A stretch of DNA of 64,000 nt from contig CM056581.1 in assembly GCA_029721435.1 (NCBI GenBank), positions 73,518,712 through 73,582,711 on the forward strand, in the 5' to 3' direction. The translations under genes and the position numbers were made by a program. Of the stretch, positions 37,450-48,838 are shown in pieces. The notes beneath the pieces were generated by a model. The model saw only the letters and a list, made by a program, of their open reading frames with translations. It did not search any database and had not been told where the DNA came from. The DNA comes from Gymnothorax reevesii. Its lineage: Eukaryota; Chordata; Actinopteri; Anguilliformes; Muraenidae. Every line of letters begins with the position of its first letter. Positions within the stretch are counted from its first letter, which is position 1.

Positions 37450-40097
37450 ATTAAAGCTGCAAGCAGCGTTGAAAGGGCCCTCGCCCCCCCTGTGCACATT
37501 GGGGTGGCAGCAAGATCTTGATGGCTGCAGGTGTCCATTCAGAGCCATTGGACACAGCTCGACCGCGTACAATGTGGTTTCCTGATGGGAGTGCAAAAAT
37601 TTTCTGGAGGGCGCTATGATACCATTTTGACTTGCCTGTGCACAAAATCTACAACACAGTAATCGAAATACGGTGCTCCATGAGTGTTTTGATTTTTGTA
37701 AATTTTCCAGCATGTTTAGACTTTCAAAAGAGCAATTCTTTTATAAATATTATTGGGGGCGCTATAGAGCCATTATGCCCCATTTAGTGCCAATTGATGG
37801 ATGTATTGAAGAGAATAAGACAGTTCTAATTTTTGGATGGTTTTGCAAGTTTTGGAGCATTCTAAGGCCTTAAAACGTGTGTTCATAAAATTTGGAAAAA
37901 CACAGGGAATAGCTCATAGCTCATTTCCTGTTTGGCAAAAAAATTTCAAAAAATTAACAATTGCGGAGAATGACTAATGCAATGATCATGTCAAATTTCA
38001 TGAACTTTCAAGCACTTTTATCTGAACATGCCCATATCTAGAGGGCGCTGTGGAGCCACCTGGCACCTCTCGATATAAAATAAGCATATATCTATACTTG
38101 GGCGGACAATTTTATCAAGCTTGGAAAGTTTCAGGCAAATCCCACAAAGTATGTGGAATTGAAAGCAACTTCTTGTTTCATGGCAGGACATCAAAATTCG
38201 CCATTACGCCACGGATGCATCGTTCGATGAAATCAAAAAAGCTTCGCAATTTAACGTCAGCAAGGTTGTTAGATATTAAATGCCAAATTTTAGGTTGATC
38301 GGATAAAATCTCTAGGAGGAGTTCGTTAAAGTACGACACCTGTGAATGGCAAAAAAAAAAAAAAAAGTTGCAATTTCAATTAAAAATGGCAGCCTTCCTG
38401 TTGAGTCTAGGTCATGGCACCAAGAGACTTTTTTGTAGGTCTCGGCATATTCCACATGTCTACCGAATTTCATACATGTGGGTTTAAAGGGCTGCGAGGG
38501 CTGCTTATTTGAAATTTTCCAGGGGGCGCTATAATGCCATTTTTGCCATGTTGATTTGTAAGTTTTTTGTCAGAGTAATACGAATGATGGTTTTTATACA
38601 TTTACAAAATTTTGTGAGTTTTCGAACATGCTGAGACCCTCAAAAGGGCAATTCTTTTAAAAATCTGATTGGGGGCGCTAAAGAGCCATTGTGCCAAATT
38701 TAGTGTAAATTGATGTATAAAATTGAAGACAATAAGACAATTATAATGTGTGCAACTTTTTGCAAGATTTTGAGTATTCTAAGGCTCCAAACACGTGTTT
38801 CTAAAATTTGGAAAAACGCAGGAAATGGCTCATAGCTCACTTCCTGTTTGGCCAAAAAACTTCAAAAAAATTACCATTACTCGACATGACAAACGCAATG
38901 ACCAAACCAAATTTCATGAACATTAAAGCACTTTTATCTCAACATGGCCGTGTCAAGAGGGCGCTGTGGAGCCACTTGACCACACCCAATCCAATATCAA
39001 CATGTGGGTATACTTGGAAGTAGACTATTATCAAGCCTGTGAAGTTTCGCGCAACTTTCACAAAGCATGTGTGCGTAAAACCAACTTACTGTTTCATGGC
39101 GGAACATCAAAATTCGCCGCGACGCCACGGATACAAAGTTCGATGAATCAAAAAAAGCTTCGCAATTTAACATCGACAAGGTCTTTAGATGCCATATGCG
39201 AAATTTTAAGTTGATCGGGTAACATCTCTAGGAGGAGTTCGTTAAAGTACGACGCCTGTGAATGGCTAAAAATGTAAAAAATTTGCAAATTCAATTAAAA
39301 ATGGCGGACTTTCTGTTGAGTCTAGGTCATGGCACCAAGAGACTTTTTTTTAGGTCTTGGCATAGTACACATGTCCACCGAATTTTGTACATGTAGGTTA
39401 AACATGCTGCGAGGGCTGCTTCATTGAAATATTCTAGGTGGCGCTGTAATGCAATTTTGCCACGCTCATCAGTAAACCCTATAACCTAGTAAAAAGTATG
39501 ACTAGCTTAATAGGTCTGCAAAGTTTTGTGAGTTTTCGAGCATGCTGAGACCCTCAAAAATGCAATTATGTATTAGGGGGCGCTATAGAGCTACCATGTC
39601 AAACTTAGTGCCAAATGAGATATCGAATTAAAGAACTTAATATTTCTAGTCTATCAGCCAAGTTTGGTGAAATTTCAAGTATGATAAGGCCCTCAAAAAT
39701 GTGTTCGTAAAATCTGAAAAAACGCAGGAAATGGCTCATAGCTCACTTCCTTTGCAGTAAAAAAATTTACAAAAAAATTTATGATGACTACTATGACCAT
39801 ATCAAATTTCGTGAGAATTCGAGCATGTGCGTTCCAAAATGGATGCGTGTTTGGTGGCGCTATAGAGCCGCCGGGGCATGTCTAAGCACAAAAATAGTAA
39901 TACATTGTAATTTTCACCACGACTGATGTGTGGGCAAATTTTTGTGAGTTTTCGTGCATGGCAAAGCCCTCAAAAATGCGTTCTCGCAGCAGAATAAAAA
40001 GAAGAACAAGAAGAAGAAGAAGAAGAAGAAGAAGAAGAAGAATAAAAATCCCATCAAAAACAATAGGTTCCTGGCACCGGTCGGTGCTCGGGCCCTA
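37450..40097 (+). repeat. Array unit 11 (2.65 kb, two modules)
   Basis: Landmarks are near 38320 and 39230. The head is nearly identical to that of unit 13 (43689 onward), including the variants 'tttttggatggttttgcaag' and 'gaactttcaag'. A long A run lies near 38350-38366. The GAA tract is at about 40002-40041, and the hairpin cassette is short. Confidence 0.83.
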
Positions 40098-43000
40098 ATT
40101 AAAGCTGCAAACAGCGTTGAAAGGGCCCTCGCCCCCTTTGTGCACGTTGGGGTGGTAGCAAGATCTTGATGGGTGCAGGTGTCCATTCACAGCCAATGGA
40201 CACTGCTGGACTGCATACAATGTGGTATCCTGAGGGGAGTGCAAAAATTTTCTAGAGGACGCTATGGTACCATTTTGACATGCCTGTGCACAATCTACAA
40301 CCGAGTAATCGTAATACCGAGCTCCAAGAGTGTGTTGATTTTTGTTAATTTTCCAGCATGTTTAGACCTTCAGAAGAGCAATTCTTCTATATATCTGATT
40401 GGAGGCGCTGTAGAGCCATTATGCCACATTTAGTGCCAATTTATGGATGACTTTGAAGAGAAGAAGACATTTATAATTTGTGGGGTTTTGCAAGTTTTGG
40501 AGCATTCTACGGCCTTTAAACGTGTTTTCGTAGAATTTGGAAAAACGCAGGAAATAGCTCATAGCTCACTTCATGTTTGGCCAAAAATTTTTAGAAAATT
40601 AACCCTTGCCCGGAATGACTAATGCAATGATCACACCAAATTTCATGAACATTCAAGCACGTTTATCTGAACATGGCCATATCTATAGGGCGCAGTGGAG
40701 CCACCTGGCACCTCCTGATCCAATATCAGCATTTATTTATATTTGGGAGGACACTTTTATGAAGCTTGGAAAGTGTCAGGCAAATCCCACCAAGTATGTT
40801 GGAGTAAAACCAACTTCCTGTTTCATGGCGGAACATCGAAATTCGCCGCATCGCCTTGGATTCATCGTTCAATGAATCCAAAAAAGCTTCGCAATTTAAT
40901 ATTGGCAATGTCTCGTAATATCAGTTGCCAAATTGTAAGTTGATTGGATAAAACCTCTCGGAGGAGTTCGTGAAAGTACGACACTTGTGAATGGCGAAAA
41001 ATCCAAAAAAGTTGCAATTTCAATTAAAAATGGCGGACTTCCTGCTGAGTCTAGGTCATGGCACCAAGAGACTTTTTTTCAGGTCTCGGCATATTCCACA
41101 TGTATACCAAATTTCATAGATGTCGGTTTACCGGGCTGCGAGGGCTGCTTATTTGAAATTTTCCAGGGGGCGCTATAATTAAATTTTTGCCATGCCTATA
41201 AGTAAGTTTCTTGTCAAAGTAATACAAATGATGGTCTTTATCCATTTAAAGAATTTTGTGAGTTTTTGAACATGGTGAGACCCTTAAAAGGGCAATTCTT
41301 TCAAAAATCTGATTGGGGGCGCTAAAGAGCCATTGTACCTAATTTAGTGTAAATTGATATATAAAATTGAAGACAATAAGGCAATTAAAATTTGTGCAAC
41401 TTTTTGCAAGATTTCGAGTATTCTAAGGCTTCCAACCATGTGTTTCTAAAATTTGGAAAAACACAGGAAATGGCTCATAGCTCACTTCCTGTTTGGCCAA
41501 AAAATTTCTAAAAAATTATCATTCCCTGACATGACACATGCAATGATCACACTAAATTTCATGAACAATCAAGCACTTTTATCTCAATATGGCCGTGTCA
41601 AGAGGGCGCTGTGGAGCCACCTGACCACACCCAATCTAATATCAACATATAGGTATACTTGAAAGTAGACTCTTATCAAGCCTTTGAAGTTTCGCGCAAA
41701 TCTCACAAAGCATGTGCGCGTAAAACCAACTACCTGTTTCAGGGCGGAACATCGAAATTCGCCGCGATGCCACAGATACATAGTTCGGTTGATACAAAAA
41801 AGCTTTGCAATTTAACATCGACCAGGTCTTTAGACGTCATATGCGAAATTTTAAGTTGATCGGATAAAATGTCTAGGAGGAGTTCGTTAAAGTACGACAC
41901 CTGCGAATGGCGAAAAATCTAAAAAAGTTGAAATTTCAATTAAAAATGGCAAACTTCCTGTTGGGTCTAGGTCATGGCTCCAAGAGACTTTATTTTAGGT
42001 CTCAAGATATTCCACATGTCCACCGAAGTTCATATATGCAGGTCAACCACGATGCAAGGGCTGCTTATTTGAAATTTTCCAGGGGGCGCTATAATGCCAT
42101 TTTTGCCAGGCCTATATGTAAATTTTTTATCAGTGTAATAGGAATGATGGTCTTTAGAATTGTACAAAATTTTGTGAGTTTTTGAGCATGTTGAGACCCT
42201 CAAAAGGGCAATTCTTTCGAAAATCTGATTGGGGGCGCTATAGGGCCATTATGCCACAGCGACTGCCAATTTCTGCCTCAAATTGAAGACAATCAGACAA
42301 GTATAATTCTTGCAAGTTTTGCAAGTTTTCGAGAATGCTAAGGCCTTCAAACGTGTGTTCGTAAAATTTGGAATAACGCAGGAAATGGCTCATAGCTCAC
42401 TTCCTGTTTGGCCGAAAAATTTCAAAAGAAATCAGCATAGCCCAAAAAAATAAATGCAATGATCAGACAAAATTTCATGAACATTCAAGCACTTTTATAT
42501 CAACAAGGCCGTGTCAAGAGGGCGCTGTGGAGCCACCTGACCACACCCACTCCAATATCAACATATAGGTATATTTGGAAGTAGACTATTATTAAGCCTG
42601 GAAAGTTTCACGCAAATCTCACAAAGCAAGTGCTCATAAAAGCAACTTCCATTTTCATGGCGGAACATCAAAATTCGCCGCAACGCCACGGACACAAATT
42701 TCGATGAATCCAAAAAAGCTTCGCAATTTAACATAAAAAAGGTCTTTAGATGGCCTGTGCCAAATTTTAAGTTGATCGGAAAAAATCTCTAGGAGGAGTT
42801 CGTTAAAGTACGACGCCTGTGAATGGCAAAAAATTAAAAAAAGTTGCAAATTCAATTCAAAATGGCGGACTTCCTGTTGAGTCTAGGTCATGGCACCTAG
42901 AGACTTTTTTTTAGGTCTTGGCATAGTACACATGTCCACCGAATTTTGTACATGTAGGTCAAACACGCTGCGAGGGCAGCTTCATTGAAATTTTCTAGGT

Positions 43001-43688
43001 GGCGCTGTAATGCAATTTTGCCACATCCATCTGTAAACCCTATATCCTAGTAAAAAGTAAGACGAGCTTAATATGTTTGCAAAGTTTTGTGAGTTTTCAA
43101 GCATGCTGAGGCCCTCAAAAATGCAATTATGTATTAGGGGGCGCTATAGAGCTACGATGTCACACTCAGTGCCAAATGAGATATCGAATCACAGAACGTA
43201 ATATTTCTAGTTTACGAGCCAAGTTTGGTGAGTTTTCGAGTATGATAAAACCCTCAAAAATGTGTTCGTAAAATCTAAAAAAACGCAGGAAATGGCTCAT
43301 AGCTCACTTCCTGTGAGGCAAAAAAATTTCAAAAAAATTTACAAAAAAATTTATGATGACTACTATGACTCGATAAAATTTCGTGAGAATCCGAGCAAGT
43401 GTGTTCCAAAATGGCCGCGTGTTTGGTGGCGCTATAGAGCCACCGGGGCATGTTCAAGCACAAAAATAATAATATTTTGCAATTTTCACGACAACTGACG
43501 TGTTGGCAAATTTTTGTGAGTTTTCGTGCATGGCAAAGCCCTCAAAAATGCGTTCTCGCAGCAGAATAAAAAGAAGAAGAAGAAGAAGAAGAAGAATAAT
43601 AAAAATCCCATCAAAAACAATAGGTTCCTCGCACCTTCGGTGCCAGGACCCGTTCCGGGCCCTGGCACCGGTCGGTGCTCGGGCCCTA
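40098..43688 (+). repeat. Array unit 12 (3.6 kb, three modules, mosaic)
   Basis: Landmarks are near 40960, 41877 and 42792. It matches unit 4 up to about 42400 and then switches to sequence matching unit 6 (from about 24700). It ends with a GAA tract (about 43569-43595) and a full hairpin cassette (about 43597-43688), whose 31-bp palindrome is at 43639-43669. Confidence 0.83.
43597..43688 (+). repeat. Full hairpin cassette (type example)
   Basis: The cassette runs from 'aataaaaatcccatcaaaaa' to 'gggccctaat', about 92 bp. Three small stems share GCACC/GGTGC arms. The central one is a near-perfect 31-bp palindrome (43639-43669) with arms GGTGCCAGG/CCTGGCACC and an inner CCCG/CGGG stem. It ends with GGTGCTCGGGCCCT, which is inverted relative to AGGGCCCTCGCACC in the following unit head (12 of 14 match). 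Full copies also occur near 7880, 23198, 31204 and 47187. Confidence 0.8.
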
Positions 43689-46600
43689 ATTAAAGCTGCA
43701 AGCAGCGTTGAAAGGGCCCTCGCTCCCCCTGTGCACATTGGGGTGGCAGCAAGATCTTGATGGCTGCTGGTGTCCATTCAGAGCCATTGGACACAGCTGG
43801 ACTGCGTACAATGTGGTTTCCTGATGGGAGTGCAAAAATTTTCTGGAGGGCGCTATGATACCATTTTGACTTGCCTGTGCACAAAATCTACAACACAGTC
43901 ATCGTAATACAGGGCTCCATGAGTGTTTCGATTTTTGTAAATTTTCCAGCATGTTTAGACTTTCAAAAGAGCAATTCTTTTATAAATATTATTGGGGGCG
44001 CTATAGAGCCATTATGCCCCATTTAGTGCCAATTGATGGATGTATTGAAGAGAATAAGACATTTCTAATTTTTGGATGGTTTTGCAAGTTTTGGAGCATT
44101 CTAAGGCCTTAAAACGTGTGTTCGTAAAATTTGGAAAAACGCAGGAAATAGCTCATAGCTCTCTTCCTGTTTGGCAAAAAAATTTCAAAAAATTAACAAT
44201 TGCGGAGCATGACTAATGCAATGATCATACCAAATTTCATGAACTTTCAAGCACTTTTATCTGAACATGGCCATATCTAGAGGGTGCTGTGGAGCCACCT
44301 GGTACCTCTCGATATAAAATAAGCATATATCTATACTTGGGCAGACAATTTTATCAAGCTTGGATAGTTTCAGGCAAATCCCACGAATTATGTGGAATTG
44401 AAAGCAACTTCCTGTTTCATGGCAGGACATCAAAATTCGCCGTGACGCCACGGATGCATCGTTCGATGAAATCGAAAAAGCTTCGCAATTTAACGTCAGC
44501 AAGGTTTTTAGATATTATATGCCAAATTTTAAGTTGATCGGATAAAATCTCTAGGAGGAGTTTGTTAAAGTACGACACCTGTGAATGGCAAAAAAAATTT
44601 TAAAAAGTTGCAATTTCAATTAAAAATGGCAGCCTTCCTGTTGGGTCTAGGTCATGGCACCAAGCGACTTTTTTGTAGGTCTCGGCATATTCCACATGTC
44701 TACCGAATTTCATACATGTGGGTTTATCGGGCTGCGAGGGCTGCTTATTTGAAATTTTCCGGGGGGCGCTATAATGCCATTTTTGCCACGCCTATTTGTA
44801 AATTTTTCATCAGTGTAAAAGGAATGATGGTCTTTAAAATTGTTCAAAATTTTGTGAGTTTTTGAGCATGCTGAAACCCTCAAAAGGGTAATTCTTTTAA
44901 AAATTGTATTGGGGGCGCTATAGAGCCATGATGCCTCATTTACTGCCAATTTTTGTTTCAAATTGAAGACAATGTGACAAATAAAATTTTAGCTAAGTTT
45001 TGCAAGTTTTCGAGTATGCTAAGGCCTTCAAATGTGTGTTCATAAAATTTGGAATAATGCAGGAAATGACTCATAGCTCACTTCCTGTTGGGCCGAAAAA
45101 ATTCAAAAAAATCAGCACAGCCCAGAAAACCAAATGCAATGATTTCATGAACATTCAAGCACTTTTATATCAACATGGCCATGTCAAGAGGGCGCTGTAG
45201 AGCCACCTGACCACACCCACTCCAATATCAACATATAGGTATATTTGGAATTAGACTATCATTAAGCCTGTAAAGTTTCATGTAAATCTCCCAAAGCATA
45301 TGCTCATAAAATAAACTTCCATTTTCATGGCGGAACATTGAAATTCGCCGCGACGCCACGGATACAAAGTTCGATGAATCCAAAAAAGCTTCGCAATTTA
45401 ACATCGACGACATCTTTCAATGTCATATGCCAAATTTTAAGTTGATCAGATAAAATCTCTAGGAGGAGTTCGTTAAAGTACGACACCTGTGAATGGCCAA
45501 CAATCCAAAAAAGTTGCAATTTCAATTAAAAATGGTGGACTTCCTGTTGAGTGTAGGTCATGGCACCAAGAGAATTTTTTGTAGGTCTCGGCATATTCCA
45601 CATGTCTACCGAATTTCATACATGTAGGTTTACCAGGCTGCGAGGGCTGCTTATTTAAAATATTCCAGGGGGCGCTATAGTGACATTTTTGCCATGTATA
45701 AATATAAGTTTTTTGTCAGAGTAATACGAATGATGGTCTTTATACATTTACAAAATTTTGTGAGTTTTAGAACATGCTGAGACCCTCAAAATGGCAATTC
45801 TTTTAAAAATCTGATTGGGGCGCTAAAGAGCCTTTGTGCCAAATTTAGTGTAAATTGAAATATAAAATTGAAGATAATAAGACAATTATAATTTGTGCAA
45901 CTTTTTGCAAGATTTCGAGTATTCTTAAGCATCCAAACATGTGTTTATAAAATTTGGAAAAACGCAGGAAATGGCGCATAGCTCACTTCCTGTTTGGCCA
46001 AAAAATTTCAAAAAAATTAAAATAACTCGACATGAACAATGCAATGATTACACCAAATTTCATGAACATTCAAGCACTTTTATCTCAACATGGCCGTTTC
46101 AAGAGGGCGCTGTGGAGCCACCTGACCACACCCAATCTAATATCAACATATAGGTCTACTTGGAAGTGGACTCCTATAAAGTCTGTAAAGTTTCGCGCAA
46201 ATTTCACAAAGCATGTGCGCGTAAAACCAACTTCCTGTTTCATGGCGGAACATCGAAATTCGCCGCGACGCCACGGATACAAAGTTCAATGAATCCAAAA
46301 AAGCTTCGCAATTTAACATCGACAAGGTCTTCAGATGTTAAATTCAAAATTTTAAGTTGATCGGATAAAATCTCTAGGAGGAGTTCGTTAAAGTACGAAG
46401 CCTGTGAATGGCAAAAAATTTAAAAAATTTGCAAATTCAATTAAAAATGGCGGACTTCCTGTTGAGTCTAGGTCATGGCACCTAACGACTTTTTTTTAGG
46501 TCTTTGCCTCGTAAACATGTCCACCGAATTTTGTACATGTAGGTCAAACATGCTGAGAGGGCTGCTTCATTGAAATTTTTTAGGTGGCGCTGTAATGCAA

Positions 46601-47398
46601 TTTTGCCACATCCATCTGTAAACCCTATATCCTAGTTAAAAGTAAGACCTGCTAAATATGTTTGCAAAGTTTTGTGAGTTTTCAAGCATGCTGAGGCCCT
46701 CAAAAATGCAATTATGTATTAGGGGGCGCTATAGAGCTACCATATCACACTTAGTGCCAAATGAGATATCGAATCAAAGAACGTAATATTTCTAGTCTAT
46801 GAGCCAAGTCTGGTGAGTTTTCGAGTATGATAAAACCCTCAAAAATGTGTTCGTAAAATCTAAAAAAACGCAGGAAATGGATCATAGCTCACTTCCTGTG
46901 AGGCAAAAAAATTTCAAAAAAATTTACAAAAAAATTTATGATGACTACTATGACTCTATAAAATTTCGTGAGAATCTGAGCAAGTGCGTTCCAAAATGGC
47001 CGCATGTTTGGTGGCGCTATAGAGCCACCGGGGCATGTCCAAGCACAAAAATAATAATACTTTGCAATTTTCACCACGACTGACGTGTGGGCAAATTTTT
47101 GTGAGTTTTCGTGCATGGCAAAGCCCTCAAAAATGCGTTCTCGCAGCAGAAGAAGAAGAAGAAGAAGAAGAAGAAGAAGAAGGAGAATAAAAATCCCATC
47201 AAAAACAATAGGTTCCTCGCACCTTCGGTGCCAGGACCCGTTCCGGGCCCTGGCACCGGTCGGTGCTCGGGCCCTAATAAAAATCCCATCAAAAACAATA
47301 GGTTCCTCGCACCTTCGCGGTCGGTGCTCGGGCCCTAATAATAAAAATCCCATCAAAAACAATAGGTTCCTCGCACCTTCGGTGCCAGGACCCGTTCC
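43689..47398 (+). repeat. Array unit 13 (3.7 kb, three modules, last unit)
   Basis: Landmarks are near 44555, 45468 and 46376. The first part follows unit 11. The stretch after about 45480 follows units 2 and 5. The tail carries a GAA tract (about 47149-47186) and three hairpin cassettes in a row, the last cut inside its loop at 47398, where the array ends. Confidence 0.83.
47187..47398 (+). repeat. Triple hairpin cassette at the array edge
   Basis: Three consecutive cassettes: full (about 47187-47276), one with its central palindrome deleted (about 47277-47338), and one truncated after 'gacccgttcc' (about 47339-47398). The truncation falls in the hairpin loop, and unrelated transposon sequence follows. 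Confidence 0.78.
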
Positions 47399-47790
47399 TG
47401 TGCCTGCAACACATTCCAGAAAACTTGAGACAGAGGTTTATTTACCACTGCATTACATTTTCTTTCCTTTTAATAGTCCTCCAAGTAATCACACTGTAGC
47501 TGAGGGTACCAGTCGTTCCAGTTTTGGAGGATATTTTTCTTCTTTCTGCCTATCTTCATCTATTCAAACATTTTGGGACTTTATTGTCATATTTTCAGCT
47601 TTATAAAGCATTACATTACATTCCAGGTTCTTCGCAGACGCACAAAAGTGCACAGGATCAGTAAAGCATAACATATTTTGAACTGGACAAAGGTCTGGAC
47701 TGCAGGTAAGCCAGTCTGACAGCCACACTCTCCAATCAGAACATCTTGCTTTGAATAAAATGTGCAATGTGGCTTGCAATTGTTGAAATA
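47399..47790 (-). mobile_element. Decayed Tc1/mariner-like element, first fragment
   Basis: Read on the minus strand, about 47640-47790 encodes a degenerate C-terminal piece of a Tc1-like transposase. A 'DWLTCSPDLCPVQN' stretch corresponds to the family's 'DWPACSPDLSPIEN' around the third catalytic acid. The outer part begins near 'cctgcaacacattcc', which recurs inverted at 56540-56553. It is split at 47790 by a younger Tc1-like element and continues at 55720. Bases 47410-47600 are non-coding remnant sequence. No intact frame remains. Confidence 0.62.
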
Positions 47791-48001
47791 CAAAACCCAA
47801 AACCAGTGAAGTTGGCACGTTGTGTAAATCGTAAATAAAAACAGAATACAATGATTTGCAAATCCTTTTCAACCTATATTCAATTGAATACACTGCAAAG
47901 ACAAGTTACTTAATGTTCGAACAGGTAGACTTTGTAATTTTTTGCAACTATTAGCTCATTTGGAATTTGATGCCTGCAACATGTTTCAGAAAAGCTGGCA
48001 C
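47791..48001 (+). repeat. Left terminal inverted repeat of the Tc1-like element
   Basis: It pairs with 55513-55719 in inverted orientation with scattered mismatches. 'gttggcacgt' occurs near the outer end and 'gctggcac' at the inner end, a direct-repeat pair inside the inverted repeat, as in IR/DR-type Tc1 elements. Confidence 0.82.
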
Positions 48002-48153
48002 AAGTGGCAAAAAAGACTGAGAGAGTTGAGGAATGCTCATCAAACACTTATTTGGAACATCCCACAGGTGAACGGGATAATTGGGAACAGGTGGGTGCCA
48101 TGATTGGGTATAAAAGCAGCTTCCCTGAAATGCTCAGTCATTCACAAACAAGG

Positions 48154-48242
48154 ATGGGGAGAGGGTCACCACTTGGTGAACAAATGCGTGAGCTGATTGT
48201 CGAACAGTTTAAAAACAACATTCCTCAACGAGCTATTGCAAG
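48154..48242 (+). pseudogene. Tc1-like transposase, N-terminal piece
   Basis: The frame from ATG at 48154 begins 'MGRGSPLGEQMREL' and runs into the N-terminal helix-turn-helix DNA-binding region ('FKNNIPQRAIA'). It is cut at 48242 by the LTR element. The rest of the same helix-turn-helix ('RNLGISSSTVQNIVKRF') resumes after 54604 in a compatible frame once one CAAG copy is removed. The sequence 48002-48153 is the untranslated leader, including a TATA-like 'gggtataaaag'. Confidence 0.8.
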
Positions 48243-48734
48243 TGTAATGTGAATATAGGCCACTGGATGGCAGTATTTACCTTTTTTTTTTCAGCTCAGA
48301 CTGGAGCTATGTTTAGACATGTCCTGGACATGTCTGGGGCAAGTCCCCGAAAATTAAAAAAAAAAGAGGTCTAAATGTGGGTGGGGTCTGCAAAAGAGGA
48401 TATAAGGAAAAGAATTGAGACAGTAAAGGAGTAGGAGAAATTGCAAGAAGAAGGATACGGGTGACCAGACCTGTTATTTCTGTTCAAGACCTGTGACTTT
48501 TCTTTTGTGGATTTTTCTCACCCAGCACATCACCAGGAAACCCACCAAAGGGACTGTAAATATTTCTGTTTTTTTTTTATTTAATCTTGGTCATTAGTTG
48601 TTAGTTAGTTGTTATTGTCTTTGTCTGTTGATTAAATGTGTTCAAGTTTTTAAAACAGTTTCTGTCATCCCTTGCTGTTGCTGTTGCTGTTGCTGTTTGT
48701 GTTGTAAATGTAATAACAAATTGGGGCCATAACA
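48243..48734 (+). repeat. 5' LTR of Gmr1-like copy 2
   Basis: 492 bp, TGTAATG...ATAACA. It has a TATA-like 'gatataagg' near 48399-48406 and ATTAAA at 48631-48636. A CTGTTG/CTGCTG-like short repeat near 48675-48700 is longer here than in the 3' LTR. Confidence 0.9.
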
Positions 48735-48737
48735 AAT

Positions 48738-48758
48738 TGGGGGCTCAAGGTCCGGGAT
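48738..48758 (+). promoter_or_regulatory. Primer binding site, altered tRNA-Pro type
   Basis: TGGGGGCTCAAGGTCCGGGAT lies three bases after the LTR. Compared with copy 1, extra bases interrupt the middle of the match to proline tRNA, which may weaken priming. Bases 48759-48838 are the leader; nothing else was seen there. Confidence 0.75.
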
Positions 48759-48838
48759 AGACCATTTTGTGAGTAATTTATTGAAAATCTAACATTTCAA
48801 ATTGTAAAATCGATTTTTTTTAATTGAATACATAAGCA

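Noticed and set aside
1..47398. Dozens of recurring open frames of 60-110 codons in the array, some with similar translations in many modules (for example 14731-14979, 15649-15897, 24589-24837)
   Set aside because: They recur because the DNA is repeated. Related modules carry stops and frame changes at the same places, starts are inconsistent, and both strands show equally long frames. Nothing resembles a known domain.
1..47398. CRISPR-like array
   Set aside because: Repeats are hundreds of bases to kilobases long and contiguous, with no short repeat/unique spacer pattern and no cas-like genes; the context is eukaryotic.
47085..47606. A 173-codon frame crossing the array edge
   Set aside because: It starts in the GAA tract as poly-Arg, passes through hairpin cassettes and ends in transposon remnant; no conserved domain.
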